From the IMG/VR virus record IMGVR_UViG_3300036791_001904, positions 1 through 33,307 of that record: a stretch of DNA of 33,307 nucleotides; one strand, 5' to 3'. A program made the position numbers and the translations under genes. The DNA comes from a virus. Shown here one piece after another: positions 15,791-24,566 of this stretch (its first letter is position 1; each line of letters starts with the position of its first letter). Under the pieces are notes generated by a model, which did no database searches, had not been told where the DNA came from, and was given only the letters and a program-made list of their open reading frames with translations.

Positions 15791-16699
15791 TTATGCCCCT
15801 GCGCCGGTTGACCCGTAAGCCATTTGCCAGAATCCGAAGCCCGCCACACCGCGCGCTTCCGCGCCAAACTTGAACATGCCGCGCATAAAGACGTCGTCAG
15901 AATCAGGGTTAGTCTGAGACACAAACACCGGTTTTTTGCGCTGCTGGAAAATCAGCGGTTTAAGCGGGCGTGAGGTGTCAAACAGGAACCACTGGGTGTC
16001 TGATTCGAGATAATCGACGACCAGCACTTCGGCGGTGCCCTTGTACGGGTTGACCTTGCCGTCTTCCAAACGGTCAGTGGTCATCAACGCGTTGGCGGTA
16101 TCTTCCAGCGCAGGCGGCACAATCAGAAGATTTGGGCGCACGTTGAGCGGGCGACCATCTTCGTCTTTAAACTTGCGCATCTGCGTGCGCCCCGCGCCGT
16201 AACCCGCTTTTGCGGCGGCAAGGGTATCAATCGACAAGGGCGCTGTGCCGAGGTTGGAATACGTCATTTTTCCGACCTGGTGCTTAGCGCTGATAAACGG
16301 CTGGCCGTCGTAGCACTTAGCTTTAAACGCCATGCTAAGCAATTTAAAGACGATTTCGTCCGGCCACTGTTTTGCAGAAAAACCGGCGTCCTGCGCCTGT
16401 GGTGCGTAGATGCCCAGTTCATCGTCTTCGATGTCGTCGCGGCTGACTTCGATAGTGGCTTCAAAGTTTTCATTGGTCAGCGTGTAGCTGCACGCTTCCA
16501 GCGCCTTAATGACTTTGTCGCCAATCCATTTACGCATACGCGGGAATTTTTTAAGCCACGCATAATCGTTTGATTTACTGGTCGACGGCACCATTGTCGC
16601 GACTTTCTCCCACTGCGACGGTGCGTCGGCGAACGCGTTGTTAAAGGTGGTTTTCAGGTTAACGAAAATCATCTTTACGTTGGATGCATTAACAAGCAT
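15791..16699 (-). CDS. Major head (capsid) protein T, Mu gp34
   Basis: A 302-aa major capsid protein of the Mu gpT family with HK97-like fold. Marks are FVNLKTTFNNAFADAPSQWE near the start, a KKFPRMRKWIGDK block at about 50-62, TNENFEATIEVSRDDIEDDELGIY at about 75-98 and the C-terminal MRGMFKFGAEARGVAGFGFW region. Order protease, decoration-like protein, T agrees with Mu-like head clusters. Confidence 0.94.
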   Translation of the reverse strand: MLVNASNVKMIFVNLKTTFNNAFADAPSQWEKVATMVPSTSKSNDYAWLKKFPRMRKWIGDKVIKALEACSYTLTNENFEATIEVSRDDIEDDELGIYAPQAQDAGFSAKQWPDEIVFKLLSMAFKAKCYDGQPFISAKHQVGKMTYSNLGTAPLSIDTLAAAKAGYGAGRTQMRKFKDEDGRPLNVRPNLLIVPPALEDTANALMTTDRLEDGKVNPYKGTAEVLVVDYLESDTQWFLFDTSRPLKPLIFQQRKKPVFVSQTNPDSDDVFMRGMFKFGAEARGVAGFGFWQMAYGSTGAGA

Positions 16700-16713
16700 G
16701 TGTGTAACTCCTT

Positions 16714-17124
16714 TTAGTAGACCCAGACACCGTCTGTGTCGATCATGATGATGGTGCCAGCCTGCGAACGGGTTGCGTCGCCGCCGTCCGGGCCTTCCGT
16801 TGCCCCGACCGTCTGGTTGTCGACGATGTAGGCACGCTTGCCCAGGCTGGCTTGTTCAACGCTACCGTCGTTCTCCCACAGAAAAGCTTTATGGCTGTGA
16901 ACGTTGATGAACTGATCACCGTCAGCGCCTGCACTGTTGTCGACGCGTTCTTCAGAACGGCCCAGATAAAACAGGCCGGTTGCCTCTGTACCGTTGACGG
17001 CGAAGCCTGTGGCACTGACGCAGACGATCACGCCAGCGGGAATGATTTCCCCTTTAGCGACCGGGACTGGCGTAATTACGCAGTCACGGTACGGGGTGTT
17101 GCGGTCTTCCGTTGTTGCGGCCAT
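16714..17124 (-). CDS. Putative capsid decoration/cement protein
   Basis: A 136-aa protein between the protease/scaffold and major capsid genes, where Mu-like and lambda-like phages often carry a decoration protein. It is rich in Gly, Val, Asp and short strands (AKGEIIPAGVIVCVSATGF, ATGLFYLGRS, GTIIMIDTDGVWVY), which fits a small beta-sandwich or tulip fold on the capsid surface. Family membership was not certain from reading, so the role is mostly inferred from position. Confidence 0.68.
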   Translation of the reverse strand: MAATTEDRNTPYRDCVITPVPVAKGEIIPAGVIVCVSATGFAVNGTEATGLFYLGRSEERVDNSAGADGDQFINVHSHKAFLWENDGSVEQASLGKRAYIVDNQTVGATEGPDGGDATRSQAGTIIMIDTDGVWVY

Positions 17125-17712
17125 TTATTCCCCCTGGAATTGTTCTGTGATGGTTTTCGGGTCGTTACCGAAGGCGTTACAAATGGCCAGCGCATCGGCG
17201 TCCATCTGCGGCGCACGATCTTTGTCCAGACCCGGCGTGTTGTTGGTCTGCAAGCCGCTTAACGCAGCAACCGGGGCGGCTTTATCCAGATAGGCTTTCA
17301 GCGACGACAGGTCTTTCTTGCCCAGGTCACGCGCCCAGGATTCCATCGCCGGATTCAGTCGCCCGTCGTTGAGTGCCACGGTCACCAGGCCGCTGACCTG
17401 ATCGCCGTTAATCTGGGTCGTCAGCGCCGCCAGCTGCGTTTGCAATTGTTCAACGGTGGCTAATGGCACGAATCGCGCCGGGTCAGGTGCCTGAGTCGTC
17501 AGGGTTTGTACCTGCGTTGACAGCGCGGCGATTTGTTCGTCTTTTTGCGTTGACGTCGACACGAACGCCATCAGGTCAACACTGGCGGCGGCGACGCCCT
17601 GACCGTTGGTCAGTTTTGCGATCAGCTTTTCCAGCTCCGCTTTTACGTCGTCAGCGGTGGCCGACAGCGGCAAATTAAGCATCCAGCGCAGTTGTTCTAA
17701 AATTTCGTCCAC
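17125..17712 (-). CDS. Scaffold protein Z from internal in-frame start in I
   Basis: Predicted 195-aa scaffold from an in-frame GTG at codon 168 of the protease gene. Directly upstream is GAGGGGG with a 5-base gap to GTG, a much better ribosome site than that of the full-length ORF. The product is helical (DDVKAELEKLIAKL, then Gln/Thr-rich heptads around 40-110) and ends with a short C-terminal tail. In Mu, gene Z shares the 3' part of I and yields scaffold removed by the protease. Confidence 0.72.
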   Translation of the reverse strand: MDEILEQLRWMLNLPLSATADDVKAELEKLIAKLTNGQGVAAASVDLMAFVSTSTQKDEQIAALSTQVQTLTTQAPDPARFVPLATVEQLQTQLAALTTQINGDQVSGLVTVALNDGRLNPAMESWARDLGKKDLSSLKAYLDKAAPVAALSGLQTNNTPGLDKDRAPQMDADALAICNAFGNDPKTITEQFQGE

Positions 17713-18213
17713 GGGTTCCCCCTCAATTTCAAAGATTTGTGATGCAGCGGCTAAGATTTCGCCCATGCCATCCAGGGCAGGCGTATTGGTTAGCGCGGCA
17801 TTGATAAGACGGCGCGGGTGACCGTCTTTGTTGTAGGTGAACAGCGGCGAGATAAAGCGGTATTCCTTCGCTTTAATCATGGCTTTCGCCGCGTCCGTCC
17901 ATTCAACATCGGTGGCGAACAGGCCGACGCCTTCAACCCATTCAAGCGTTTTGAACCATCCCGCAGCCGGGGCGGGTTGGCCGTTCTTTTGTGTGTTGAG
18001 GCTTTGATGTTCGTAATCGAAGCAATACGGGGTTTTGCGGTCTTGAGCGGCGGCAATCAGCGCGCTGGCAATAGCGGCATCGAGAAACCAGCAAGGCGCA
18101 TCGGTCGGGCGTCCATCTGCTGCGCGAAATTCGCCAGCGGGGAAAAGCTGAACGCGCGGCCCTGCGTCTTTAATTTCGATGCTGCAAGCGGCAAGGCGCT
18201 GATGCTGTTTCAC
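17125..18213 (-). CDS. Prohead protease-scaffold I, Mu gp32
   Basis: A 362-aa prohead maturation protease with C-terminal scaffold. The N-terminal half carries PCWFLDAAIASALIAAAQ, then KTPYCFDYEHQSLN at about 60-73, which holds the conserved H. FISPLFTYNKDGHPRRLINAALTNTPALDGM at about 120-150 holds the serine/NTPA region typical of Mu gpI. The C-terminal half is helical and is also predicted to be made alone. The GTG start at 18213 is forced by an in-frame TAA shortly upstream. It follows a non-coding gap with a late-promoter box. Confidence 0.9.
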   Translation of the reverse strand: MKQHQRLAACSIEIKDAGPRVQLFPAGEFRAADGRPTDAPCWFLDAAIASALIAAAQDRKTPYCFDYEHQSLNTQKNGQPAPAAGWFKTLEWVEGVGLFATDVEWTDAAKAMIKAKEYRFISPLFTYNKDGHPRRLINAALTNTPALDGMGEILAAASQIFEIEGEPVDEILEQLRWMLNLPLSATADDVKAELEKLIAKLTNGQGVAAASVDLMAFVSTSTQKDEQIAALSTQVQTLTTQAPDPARFVPLATVEQLQTQLAALTTQINGDQVSGLVTVALNDGRLNPAMESWARDLGKKDLSSLKAYLDKAAPVAALSGLQTNNTPGLDKDRAPQMDADALAICNAFGNDPKTITEQFQGE

Positions 18214-18476
18214 GTTCCGTAAACCCTGTTAATTGAAATGACGGGTTAAAGGTAACGTTGGGGATTGTGGGTTTTTACCTGCGTGGGCGTAGTGGGTAAG
18301 TTTTGGGCGGGTTTTCAGGGGGAAAGGCAGTAAGTAGAAATAGGCCAGTCAGGATAAACATGCAACCCCATTTAAATGCCGTTTAAATCGCGCGAGATTG
18401 CCTTAAAGGGGGTTCAGTGCGGTCATTGTATCAGTTAAGGGCATGAGCGGCGTTACAGGCGCTTAAATTCGATGGT
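18214..18476. other. Central non-coding gap; candidate gyrase site and late promoter
   Basis: 263 bp without a recognisable gene between G and I, almost at the middle of the prophage. It holds the late-promoter box (18285-18294), a partly palindromic AT element ATTTAAATGCCGTTTAAAT (18370-18388), and a minus-strand extended -10-like TGATACAAT (18425-18433). In Mu the same gap, at the genome centre, contains the strong gyrase site needed to synapse the ends for replication. Equivalence is inferred from position only. Confidence 0.5.
18285..18294 (-). promoter_or_regulatory. Late-promoter box upstream of protease I
   Basis: The minus strand reads CACTACGCCC, preceded by TACC as in the endopeptidase copy. 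TTACC and GGTAA flank the box symmetrically, 15 bases apart, giving the dyad expected for a dimeric activator. CGTTAC starts 27 bases beyond the box, the same distance as GATTAC at the gp46 site. This fits Mu promoter P-I. Confidence 0.6.
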
Positions 18477-18956
18477 TCATTGTGAGGATTTAAACAGGTA
18501 ATCGTCAATCGACTGAGTGACCCCGTTCAGGTCATCGTCAGTTAACGTTAAAAACGGACGCGCGGGAATGACTGACCCCGGATGATTGACCTTTTTCACC
18601 ACCCCACCGCCGAACGCCAGCGCCTTTTTGTTACGCGGACGGATAACGTGCGGGCGCGTTGTGCCGCCCTGGTTGTGTATGTTGGCGTAAATGACGTTTG
18701 TCCCGACAACTGCGCTGTCGTTGTCTGAGTCAGAATCAATGGATGATTTCAGTCGTCCGGTCTTTTGCAGGATTTCCCCGGCGCGCTCGATGGGTAGCCA
18801 TTTTGGTCGGCCTTCCTGCTCGAAGTTCTCCATGACGGCGGCGTGCATGTCTTCGCTGATGGCCCGCATCAGTGGCGCACGGTTTGCTATCTTTTGGGCC
18901 AGCGCTTCGAGCGCAATGCGCAGATTATCCGGGATGGTCAGAACGACTTCACTCAT
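18477..18956 (-). CDS. Virion morphogenesis protein G, Mu gp31
   Basis: A 159-aa protein of the phage virion morphogenesis family (Mu gpG), needed for tail completion and head-tail joining. Recognisable are MHAAVMENFEQEGRPKWLPI at about 37-56, the LQKTGRLKSSI segment and the C-terminal IPARPFLTLTDDDL at about 130-143. It overlaps the minor head gene by 8 bp and is the last gene before the central gap. Confidence 0.9.
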   Translation of the reverse strand: MSEVVLTIPDNLRIALEALAQKIANRAPLMRAISEDMHAAVMENFEQEGRPKWLPIERAGEILQKTGRLKSSIDSDSDNDSAVVGTNVIYANIHNQGGTTRPHVIRPRNKKALAFGGGVVKKVNHPGSVIPARPFLTLTDDDLNGVTQSIDDYLFKSSQ

Positions 18957-20214
18957 CGGCCCAGGCTCCCGTCACGATGTTTAAATGTTGGTAGCGGGCA
19001 ACGTCACCCGGCATCAGTGCCGCCGTCTGGGTCACGACGGGGATGCCGTCCTTAATTGACACATGGCAAATTCTTGGTGTGCCAGATGTCGGTTTTTGAA
19101 TGACGTAGATAAACCCGCTATTGTCCGGCAATGCCAGCACAACGTCGGGCGCGCTCAACAGTTCTGGCAGTTTTAACCATTCAGGACTTAAGACAGCATC
19201 TTGCACCGTCGCACCTTCCAGACGAATAACCGCGCTCAACGGCTGCGTGGCGAGCGCATCGAGCATCGCCGGTTTAAGTGCGCCCGGATAACGCCACTCA
19301 CCCCGCATCGCTGTATCGGCGTGCGCCTGCTGTGCCCACGACGCCAGGTCGCGCGTCACCTCTTTAATCATACGGGGCTGGCCCATCACTTCTTCAACGG
19401 CCTGCGCGGCCAGGCGCGGGTCAATGGTATCGCCTTTGCGCATTAGCTGATCGCCCAGATTGGCCATATAACCTTTGCCGGGATTGGAATGGAATCCCGG
19501 ATCAGGGGTAAAAACGTTGCCGGTTTTCGGGTCACGATACGCCTGCACACGGCGCGTCTCGTTATCCGTGCCATAGGGCTGGTCAATCCATTCCATACGG
19601 TCTTCGGACGACTCCAGGCCGATTGGGTGGTCTTCCAGTTCACGTTCATTACGCGCGCGAACGCCACAGCGGCACCGGTAACCGTTCGGCGGGTAGATGG
19701 TTGTCCAAATCGGATCATCGTACCTGAATACACGCCCGTTAAGCGCCGCATGCGCCGGGCGGGTACGATTGTCCATGATGGCGTCATACTCCCAATACGG
19801 GCGAAAGGCGACGTTTTCCATCATGCGCTGATAGCGACCCGCCGCATATGACGACTGCATATTGGTGCGGAAAATGGTTTCCATGCGGTACGGCATCAGC
19901 TTTTTGCCTTCAAGCTCGCCGGTTTCCGGGTTGGCCTTCAGCCCGCTGCCTACCCAGCCCTTACGCTCAAGCGTGGGCAGGATCGATGCCTGGAATTGTG
20001 CCAGGGTCTGGCCGTTCTTTAACGCCTGGGTTAACGACTGCTGAACGTCCGCTAACACGTCTTGCTTGAGTATGCCCGCCACGGTGAAGGCCGTCGCGTG
20101 TGCGCTGTCTTCCACGTCATGCCAGTTAAAGCCGATGACGTAGCCTTTTGATTCGAAATATTCAATTGCCTTCGCCGGGGGTAACGTCGTGGCAAAACCC
20201 AAATCAACCGGCAT
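18949..20214 (-). CDS. Minor head protein F, Mu gp30
   Basis: A 421-aa member of the phage head morphogenesis/SPP1 gp7 family. Marks are TIFRTNMQSSYAAGRYQRM at about 137-155, WEYDAIMDNRTRPAHAALNGRVF at about 165-187 and YPPNGYRCRCGVRA at about 197-210. The paired Cys-Arg-Cys is typical of these proteins. It overlaps the portal gene by 11 bp, following portal and preceding G in Mu order. Confidence 0.92.
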   Translation of the reverse strand: MPVDLGFATTLPPAKAIEYFESKGYVIGFNWHDVEDSAHATAFTVAGILKQDVLADVQQSLTQALKNGQTLAQFQASILPTLERKGWVGSGLKANPETGELEGKKLMPYRMETIFRTNMQSSYAAGRYQRMMENVAFRPYWEYDAIMDNRTRPAHAALNGRVFRYDDPIWTTIYPPNGYRCRCGVRARNERELEDHPIGLESSEDRMEWIDQPYGTDNETRRVQAYRDPKTGNVFTPDPGFHSNPGKGYMANLGDQLMRKGDTIDPRLAAQAVEEVMGQPRMIKEVTRDLASWAQQAHADTAMRGEWRYPGALKPAMLDALATQPLSAVIRLEGATVQDAVLSPEWLKLPELLSAPDVVLALPDNSGFIYVIQKPTSGTPRICHVSIKDGIPVVTQTAALMPGDVARYQHLNIVTGAWADE

Positions 20215-21772
20215 TTAAACGCCCCCAGATATCCGCAACGAAAATGGCCTGGGCGATCAATTGTTCCATTTCTTCGGCGTTTACGTTCGGGTAAGCGTCA
20301 GACAGCGCCGCGCGTGCCTCGTCGGGCGATTGCCCGCTGGCCAGTGCATCAAGTACCGGTTTGAGCATCACGGTCATCGCTTTGCCCACCGCGCTGGCCA
20401 GCGTGTCCGGTGCGCCGTCAATCGCGTCCTGTTCCTGCGTGATGCTGACCTGGCTATTGACCTGCGCTAATGCGGCAAGAGACAGACCGACCGGCTGCGG
20501 GCCGCCAAACGGGGTCATCTGGCTTTTGACCAGGATGGCTTCGCCTTTCTCCGGTTCCGGGATGCGGGTTTTTTGGCGCGCCCATTTCACACCGACCGGC
20601 ATGCCTGCGGTGACCAGCTTGTCGATGGCTTCAGCGGTAGCGGTCAGGTCTTCAGGCTCGGAGGTATCGAATTCAAACCGGCACATACGACGTGGGGTAA
20701 TATCGCCGTACCCGTTGAGCACAAACAGCGGGTAAAGCAATTCCCGCGTCAGGGTGCTGGCAAGCTGAATGGCGTCACTGGCCATCAGGTCATGACGGAC
20801 TTCGTTATGTACGTTGCCCAGCGCGTTAGTGCTGCTCTTGCCATCGGCCTGAGACGTGAGTGTTGCGCCCAGGATAACTTTAGATTGCGTGCGTTCGCAC
20901 CAGTCAATCATGTAAGAGAACGGATCCACCTGGCCTTCTGCGGCTGACTGAAAGTCGATGGTCATGCCGTCCGGCATGATACCACCTGCGTTGTGACCCA
21001 AATCAATGATGGCGTGCATCAGCGCCATCTTCTGGTCTTCCGTCGACCCGGCTGGATATTTACCGACCCGCATCGGCAAACCGTAAATCTCCAGAAATTC
21101 AGCCAGATCGCGCGCGGACAGGTTCTTAAACAAGTACGGCCAGGCCAATACGCGGAATAACCCGGATTCGGCTAGCCAGCCGCTTTTCGCGCGGTGCTTG
21201 TGTAACACCCAGCCGAACGGCTGCAAGGTCGCGCCGTCCAGTGAACCGTCGATTAAGCGAATGGAATTACCATCATATTGCGGCGTTTGGAACCAGCGCT
21301 GCGGGCGCTTATGAAACGCCTTCGGTAACCAGGTATTGTCGGCCCGTTCCCATTCGATTTCGACCGGCGAAAAACCGTGCCCGATAGCGTCGAGCATGTC
21401 GAAAATGAGCGTTTCAAAATCTGGCAAATCTTCGAACCATTCAGCGGCGGCGGCGGCCATGTCTTTTTCACGCGCGGTGGCGTTACGCGGGGGGACGATG
21501 CTCCAGTCGAGCGACATCACGGCGCGGCGGCGCTTGCTGAGTTCGGCAAAAATATGGCCGTCGCGTTCTTCCATGTCGGTGAAGAAGTCAGACTGGCGGG
21601 TTAAATATCCCTGTTCGGCTTCGCGAAACATGGCGTAAAGCCGTTGCACGGTCACGCCTTTTGACGGGTGTTCGGCCCACTGCATACGCAACATCGCGTC
21701 GGTTTCTGACTGCTGTTCTTTGAGCGTACTTTTAGACAGCGGATTACCGTAAATGTCGATTAACTGGCCCAT
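20204..21772 (-). CDS. Portal protein, Mu gp29 (DUF935)
   Basis: A 522-aa portal of the Mu gp29 family, forming the dodecameric ring through which DNA enters the head. The start MGQLIDIYGNPLS and LQPFGWVLHKHRAKSG, FKNLSARDLAEFLEIYGLPM and GHNAGGIMPDGMTIDF are conserved family stretches. I use the ATG at 21772, which overlaps the terminase stop as TAATG. The frame stays open to 21871, but those residues lie inside terminase and lack family likeness. Confidence 0.94.
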   Translation of the reverse strand: MGQLIDIYGNPLSKSTLKEQQSETDAMLRMQWAEHPSKGVTVQRLYAMFREAEQGYLTRQSDFFTDMEERDGHIFAELSKRRRAVMSLDWSIVPPRNATAREKDMAAAAAEWFEDLPDFETLIFDMLDAIGHGFSPVEIEWERADNTWLPKAFHKRPQRWFQTPQYDGNSIRLIDGSLDGATLQPFGWVLHKHRAKSGWLAESGLFRVLAWPYLFKNLSARDLAEFLEIYGLPMRVGKYPAGSTEDQKMALMHAIIDLGHNAGGIMPDGMTIDFQSAAEGQVDPFSYMIDWCERTQSKVILGATLTSQADGKSSTNALGNVHNEVRHDLMASDAIQLASTLTRELLYPLFVLNGYGDITPRRMCRFEFDTSEPEDLTATAEAIDKLVTAGMPVGVKWARQKTRIPEPEKGEAILVKSQMTPFGGPQPVGLSLAALAQVNSQVSITQEQDAIDGAPDTLASAVGKAMTVMLKPVLDALASGQSPDEARAALSDAYPNVNAEEMEQLIAQAIFVADIWGRLNAG

Positions 21773-23409
21773 TACCAGCCTCCTTTTGAAAATCCAGTGC
21801 GTCCACCGCTGCGCCCACCGGACAGCGACCGGTATTCGCCGACCGGGGCGCTGGTGACCGCAAGCGCCCACAGCATGTGTAAAGCATCCGGGCCATCGTC
21901 ATGATCGGCCTTCGGGAAGTGGCGAAGTTGCTGAATAAGTGTTGATTGTGATGGATGCAGGCGGATCAAGCCGTTTTCCATGTGCGGCTGTAACGACTCA
22001 ATGCGCAACAGCTTGTCGGTGTGAGGGATAACCGCACGCGCGGGAACCGGAATACCCAACTGCGCAGAACGTTTGATAAGTTCGGTGCGTAGAAACTCCT
22101 GAAACTGCACGGACTCAATGCCCCAGACCAGGCACTGGTATTCACGCTGCAAGTCAATAACGTCACTGATAATCTTATCGGGCAGGCGCTTACGAATTGC
22201 CGCCTCGACCACGTCCAGAATGCCGGTCATGCGGTTAAACCCGCCGACCAACAATGCTGACGGGTCACGGCTTGCGCCGCTCTTGCCCAGGCTCGGATCG
22301 CAGGCACCATAAAACAACCATTCATTAAGCCGGTTAACCCAGAAGTTAATGCAGGTGGCGAAGATGGCGTCTTCACCGCTGACAGGGTCATTCTGATATT
22401 CAGAATCGAAAGTCGCATGGCCATCGCGCGCGCGTATCAGCATCAGTGCAAGGATCGGACGCGCAGACCAGGACACAATCGCGCCGTCGTCCATTTCGCG
22501 TTTGTGAAGGTTGTAGAACTGCTGGGCCGGGTCTTCGCCTTCGTTGCGTAGCACTTCCTCCCAGGCGTCCCACAAAGACATATTGATTGGCCAGCGACGT
22601 ATGGCTTTAAAGCGCTTGGCCCGCCACAAGGGATTTGCCAGCGTGCGAGACAGAACGGAATCGTAATGCAGGATTGTCCCGATGTAGACAACATCCATTT
22701 TTGCTCCGGCCCCGCCAAGCGGCAACACGGTCTTTTTCAGCCAGTTTTCTGTCTTGTCTCGTTGGTCAGGGTTGCGCACCTGTTCGTCATTCTCGATATC
22801 ATCGAGCACAACCAAATCAGGGCGATACGGGCCGTGACGTAGACCGCGCAGCTTCTTCCCTGAACCTGCAACCTGCACTTTGATGTCGTTGCGGGTCAGG
22901 ATTGTCCCGGCTTGCCAGACGCGCCCCTGTCCGCACGCTTCAGGAAAATCAGCCAGCAAACGCGGGTTAAATTCCAGCTCTGCTTTGATGGCTTCGAGCA
23001 TCGGATACGCCTGATCGATGCTGTCCATTACGATGACCGGGTAATGTTTAATGCCTAAGATAATGCACCACATAACGAAAAGCTGGGTGACGATAGTCGA
23101 TTTCGCTTCGCCGCGCGGGGCGGCAATAGCGTCGTTTTCACCCTTGATGCTGCTGACAATTTCGGGTAACCGGGCGAACAAATAGACGTGCAATTCGGAC
23201 GGTTCCGCGTGGCGTACATAATGTGGAAAGTATTCCTGTACGAAATAACGAAAGCCGGTGACACGATTAAAGACACACAAACGCCGTTCGGCGGTTGCCT
23301 CGAAACTGATATCGAAGCCGGTACATTCGGCTTCAATGGTACGGCGCAGGGTCGACGCCAGTTCATCCATTGAGGCCCGAAAATCTTTGACTGAAAACTT
23401 ACTGGCCAT
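21772..23409 (-). CDS. Terminase large subunit, Mu gp28
   Basis: A 545-aa ATP-dependent packaging motor and nuclease. APRGEAKST at about 97-105 is the variant Walker A, LVVLDDIEN at about 199-207 is Walker B, and ACDPSLGKSG and HDDGPDALHM mark the RNase-H-like nuclease with its acidic residues. The start at 23409 is set by AAGGG six bases upstream of MASKFS. Upstream codons to 23469 overlap the preceding gene. Mu-type terminase packages from within host DNA flanking the left end, so this enzyme also sets the host DNA carried in virions. Confidence 0.95.
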   Translation of the reverse strand: MASKFSVKDFRASMDELASTLRRTIEAECTGFDISFEATAERRLCVFNRVTGFRYFVQEYFPHYVRHAEPSELHVYLFARLPEIVSSIKGENDAIAAPRGEAKSTIVTQLFVMWCIILGIKHYPVIVMDSIDQAYPMLEAIKAELEFNPRLLADFPEACGQGRVWQAGTILTRNDIKVQVAGSGKKLRGLRHGPYRPDLVVLDDIENDEQVRNPDQRDKTENWLKKTVLPLGGAGAKMDVVYIGTILHYDSVLSRTLANPLWRAKRFKAIRRWPINMSLWDAWEEVLRNEGEDPAQQFYNLHKREMDDGAIVSWSARPILALMLIRARDGHATFDSEYQNDPVSGEDAIFATCINFWVNRLNEWLFYGACDPSLGKSGASRDPSALLVGGFNRMTGILDVVEAAIRKRLPDKIISDVIDLQREYQCLVWGIESVQFQEFLRTELIKRSAQLGIPVPARAVIPHTDKLLRIESLQPHMENGLIRLHPSQSTLIQQLRHFPKADHDDGPDALHMLWALAVTSAPVGEYRSLSGGRSGGRTGFSKGGW

Positions 23410-23428
23410 AATGCCCTTTAAACCCCGT

Positions 23429-23638
23429 TTAACCGTGTGCCAATTGCATTTCAGCGCCAATGAATCCAATAGCCAGCACGGCTTCGCCGCCAGGATAACG
23501 GGTTAACATTTCGCGCAACGTCGCAATGCAAGTGTCGACGTTCTCCCGCTGTTCGGGGGATAGGTCAGCCATTAAGCCTTTAAACAACAGGACGGTTTCT
23601 TCATCGTGAGTCATGACGGCATTCTTTAACTGGCTCAT
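23429..23638 (-). CDS. Small packaging-operon protein, unknown
   Basis: A 69-aa protein starting at an ATG that overlaps the stop of the gene before (ATGA), with GAGGCG upstream. It is acidic and helical (LLFKGLMADLSPEQRENVDT, then CIATLREML) and ends EAVLAIGFIGAEMQLAHG. I recognise no family. Its place between small and large terminase genes suggests expression with packaging genes, nothing more. Confidence 0.65.
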   Translation of the reverse strand: MSQLKNAVMTHDEETVLLFKGLMADLSPEQRENVDTCIATLREMLTRYPGGEAVLAIGFIGAEMQLAHG

Positions 23639-23835
23639 GCACACGCCTCATTAATCAGTTTTTCAATGCGCAGCTTTGCGGCGAACGGCGTTTCGTGCTG
23701 GCCGTGGTCGACCGGGTGCGTTTCCCCGTCAGCGGTTTTGATATACGTCTGGCCTGCATTCGCGACCCACACGCGGATCACGTCACTGGCCTTCACAGAT
23801 GTTGACCCGTTGATTTCTATCAGTGGCTTACCCAT
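23635..23835 (-). CDS. Small packaging-operon protein, unknown
   Basis: A 66-aa protein starting at 23835, with GGAG about seven bases upstream inside the end of the small terminase gene. The sequence (SDVIRVWVANAGQTYIKTADG, then HETPFAAKLRIEKLINEAC) looks like a small strand-rich domain with a C-terminal helix. No family recognised. Overlaps on both sides indicate coupled translation. Confidence 0.65.
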   Translation of the reverse strand: MGKPLIEINGSTSVKASDVIRVWVANAGQTYIKTADGETHPVDHGQHETPFAAKLRIEKLINEACA

Positions 23836-24328
23836 AACGTTTCTCCAGTGTTTCGCCAAAGTTCGGCAGGACTTCCAAAAAGGCCGCAACATGCTTCGGA
23901 TGATGCTGTTGAATGAACGTTGCCAGGTCTTCGACTGTCTTCATTGCGACGGCCAGCTCGCTGGTTTCTGGCAAAATCTTCTTACTGGCGGCGATGGCTT
24001 TGTTGTACGAATCGGACAAACTGGCCAACAGTGCGACGCGTTTCTCTGCCGGGATTTCGTCACCGTTATTCAGCTTTTCCATGGTGAACTGAAACTGAGT
24101 CATCAGACCGTTCAGGATGGCCCGGCTTAAATCTTCCGGCGCGCCGCTGGCGAGAAGGTTCGCACTGCGCAGCATGTCCCAATCGTCCTGCGAGTCCTTG
24201 GCTTCTTTCTTCCAGCGCGACGCGGTCGCGAAGCTGACGCCGTTTTGCAACGCCGACATATCCAGCGACAGACTTTGAAAGATGTATGAGCGACGAACGG
24301 CGTCGCGTGTTTCTTTCGGATGCGCCAT
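23828..24328 (-). CDS. Terminase small subunit, Mu gp27 (DUF1804)
   Basis: A 166-aa DUF1804 protein. The N-terminal AHPKETRDAVRRSYIFQSLSL and GVSFATASRWKKEAK at about 30-44 form a helix-turn-helix that would bind phage DNA. The rest is helical for oligomerisation. It starts at the gp26 stop and precedes the large subunit, as in Mu. Confidence 0.88.
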   Translation of the reverse strand: MAHPKETRDAVRRSYIFQSLSLDMSALQNGVSFATASRWKKEAKDSQDDWDMLRSANLLASGAPEDLSRAILNGLMTQFQFTMEKLNNGDEIPAEKRVALLASLSDSYNKAIAASKKILPETSELAVAMKTVEDLATFIQQHHPKHVAAFLEVLPNFGETLEKRYG

Positions 24329-24555
24329 CAGATCCCCAGCTTTGTGCGAATAAGCAGAATACCCGCTGCGATAATGCCCCCCGAAACTGCACCCGCTGCC
24401 GCTCCTGCTATGGCACCGCTTTTTGTAGCGGCGTTCAGAATGGCATCCATGCTGCTTTCGACCCCATCAAGTTGCGCGCTAATCTTTCGCAACTCGGTCA
24501 ACTCCGGTGTCATTGACGCCGGTTCACTGCGCCTTGTGTGCTGACGCTTACCCAT
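24328..24555 (-). CDS. Small protein, Mu gp26-like
   Basis: A 75-aa protein with a basic N-terminus (MGKRQHTRRSE), a helical ELTELRKISAQLDGVESSM segment and a C-terminal Gly/Ala-rich hydrophobic stretch at about 46-69. The stretch looks like a membrane segment or glycine-zipper. The ATG at 24555 is preferred over an in-frame GTG at 24567 because GAGGG precedes it. It lies between gp25 and gp27 as in Mu; function unknown. Confidence 0.75.
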   Translation of the reverse strand: MGKRQHTRRSEPASMTPELTELRKISAQLDGVESSMDAILNAATKSGAIAGAAAGAVSGGIIAAGILLIRTKLGI

Positions 24556-24566
24556 TGGATCCCTCA

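Noticed and set aside
21773-21871. Upstream extension of the portal ORF
   Set aside because: It overlaps the end of the terminase gene; the TAATG-coupled start at 21772 begins with the conserved portal sequence.
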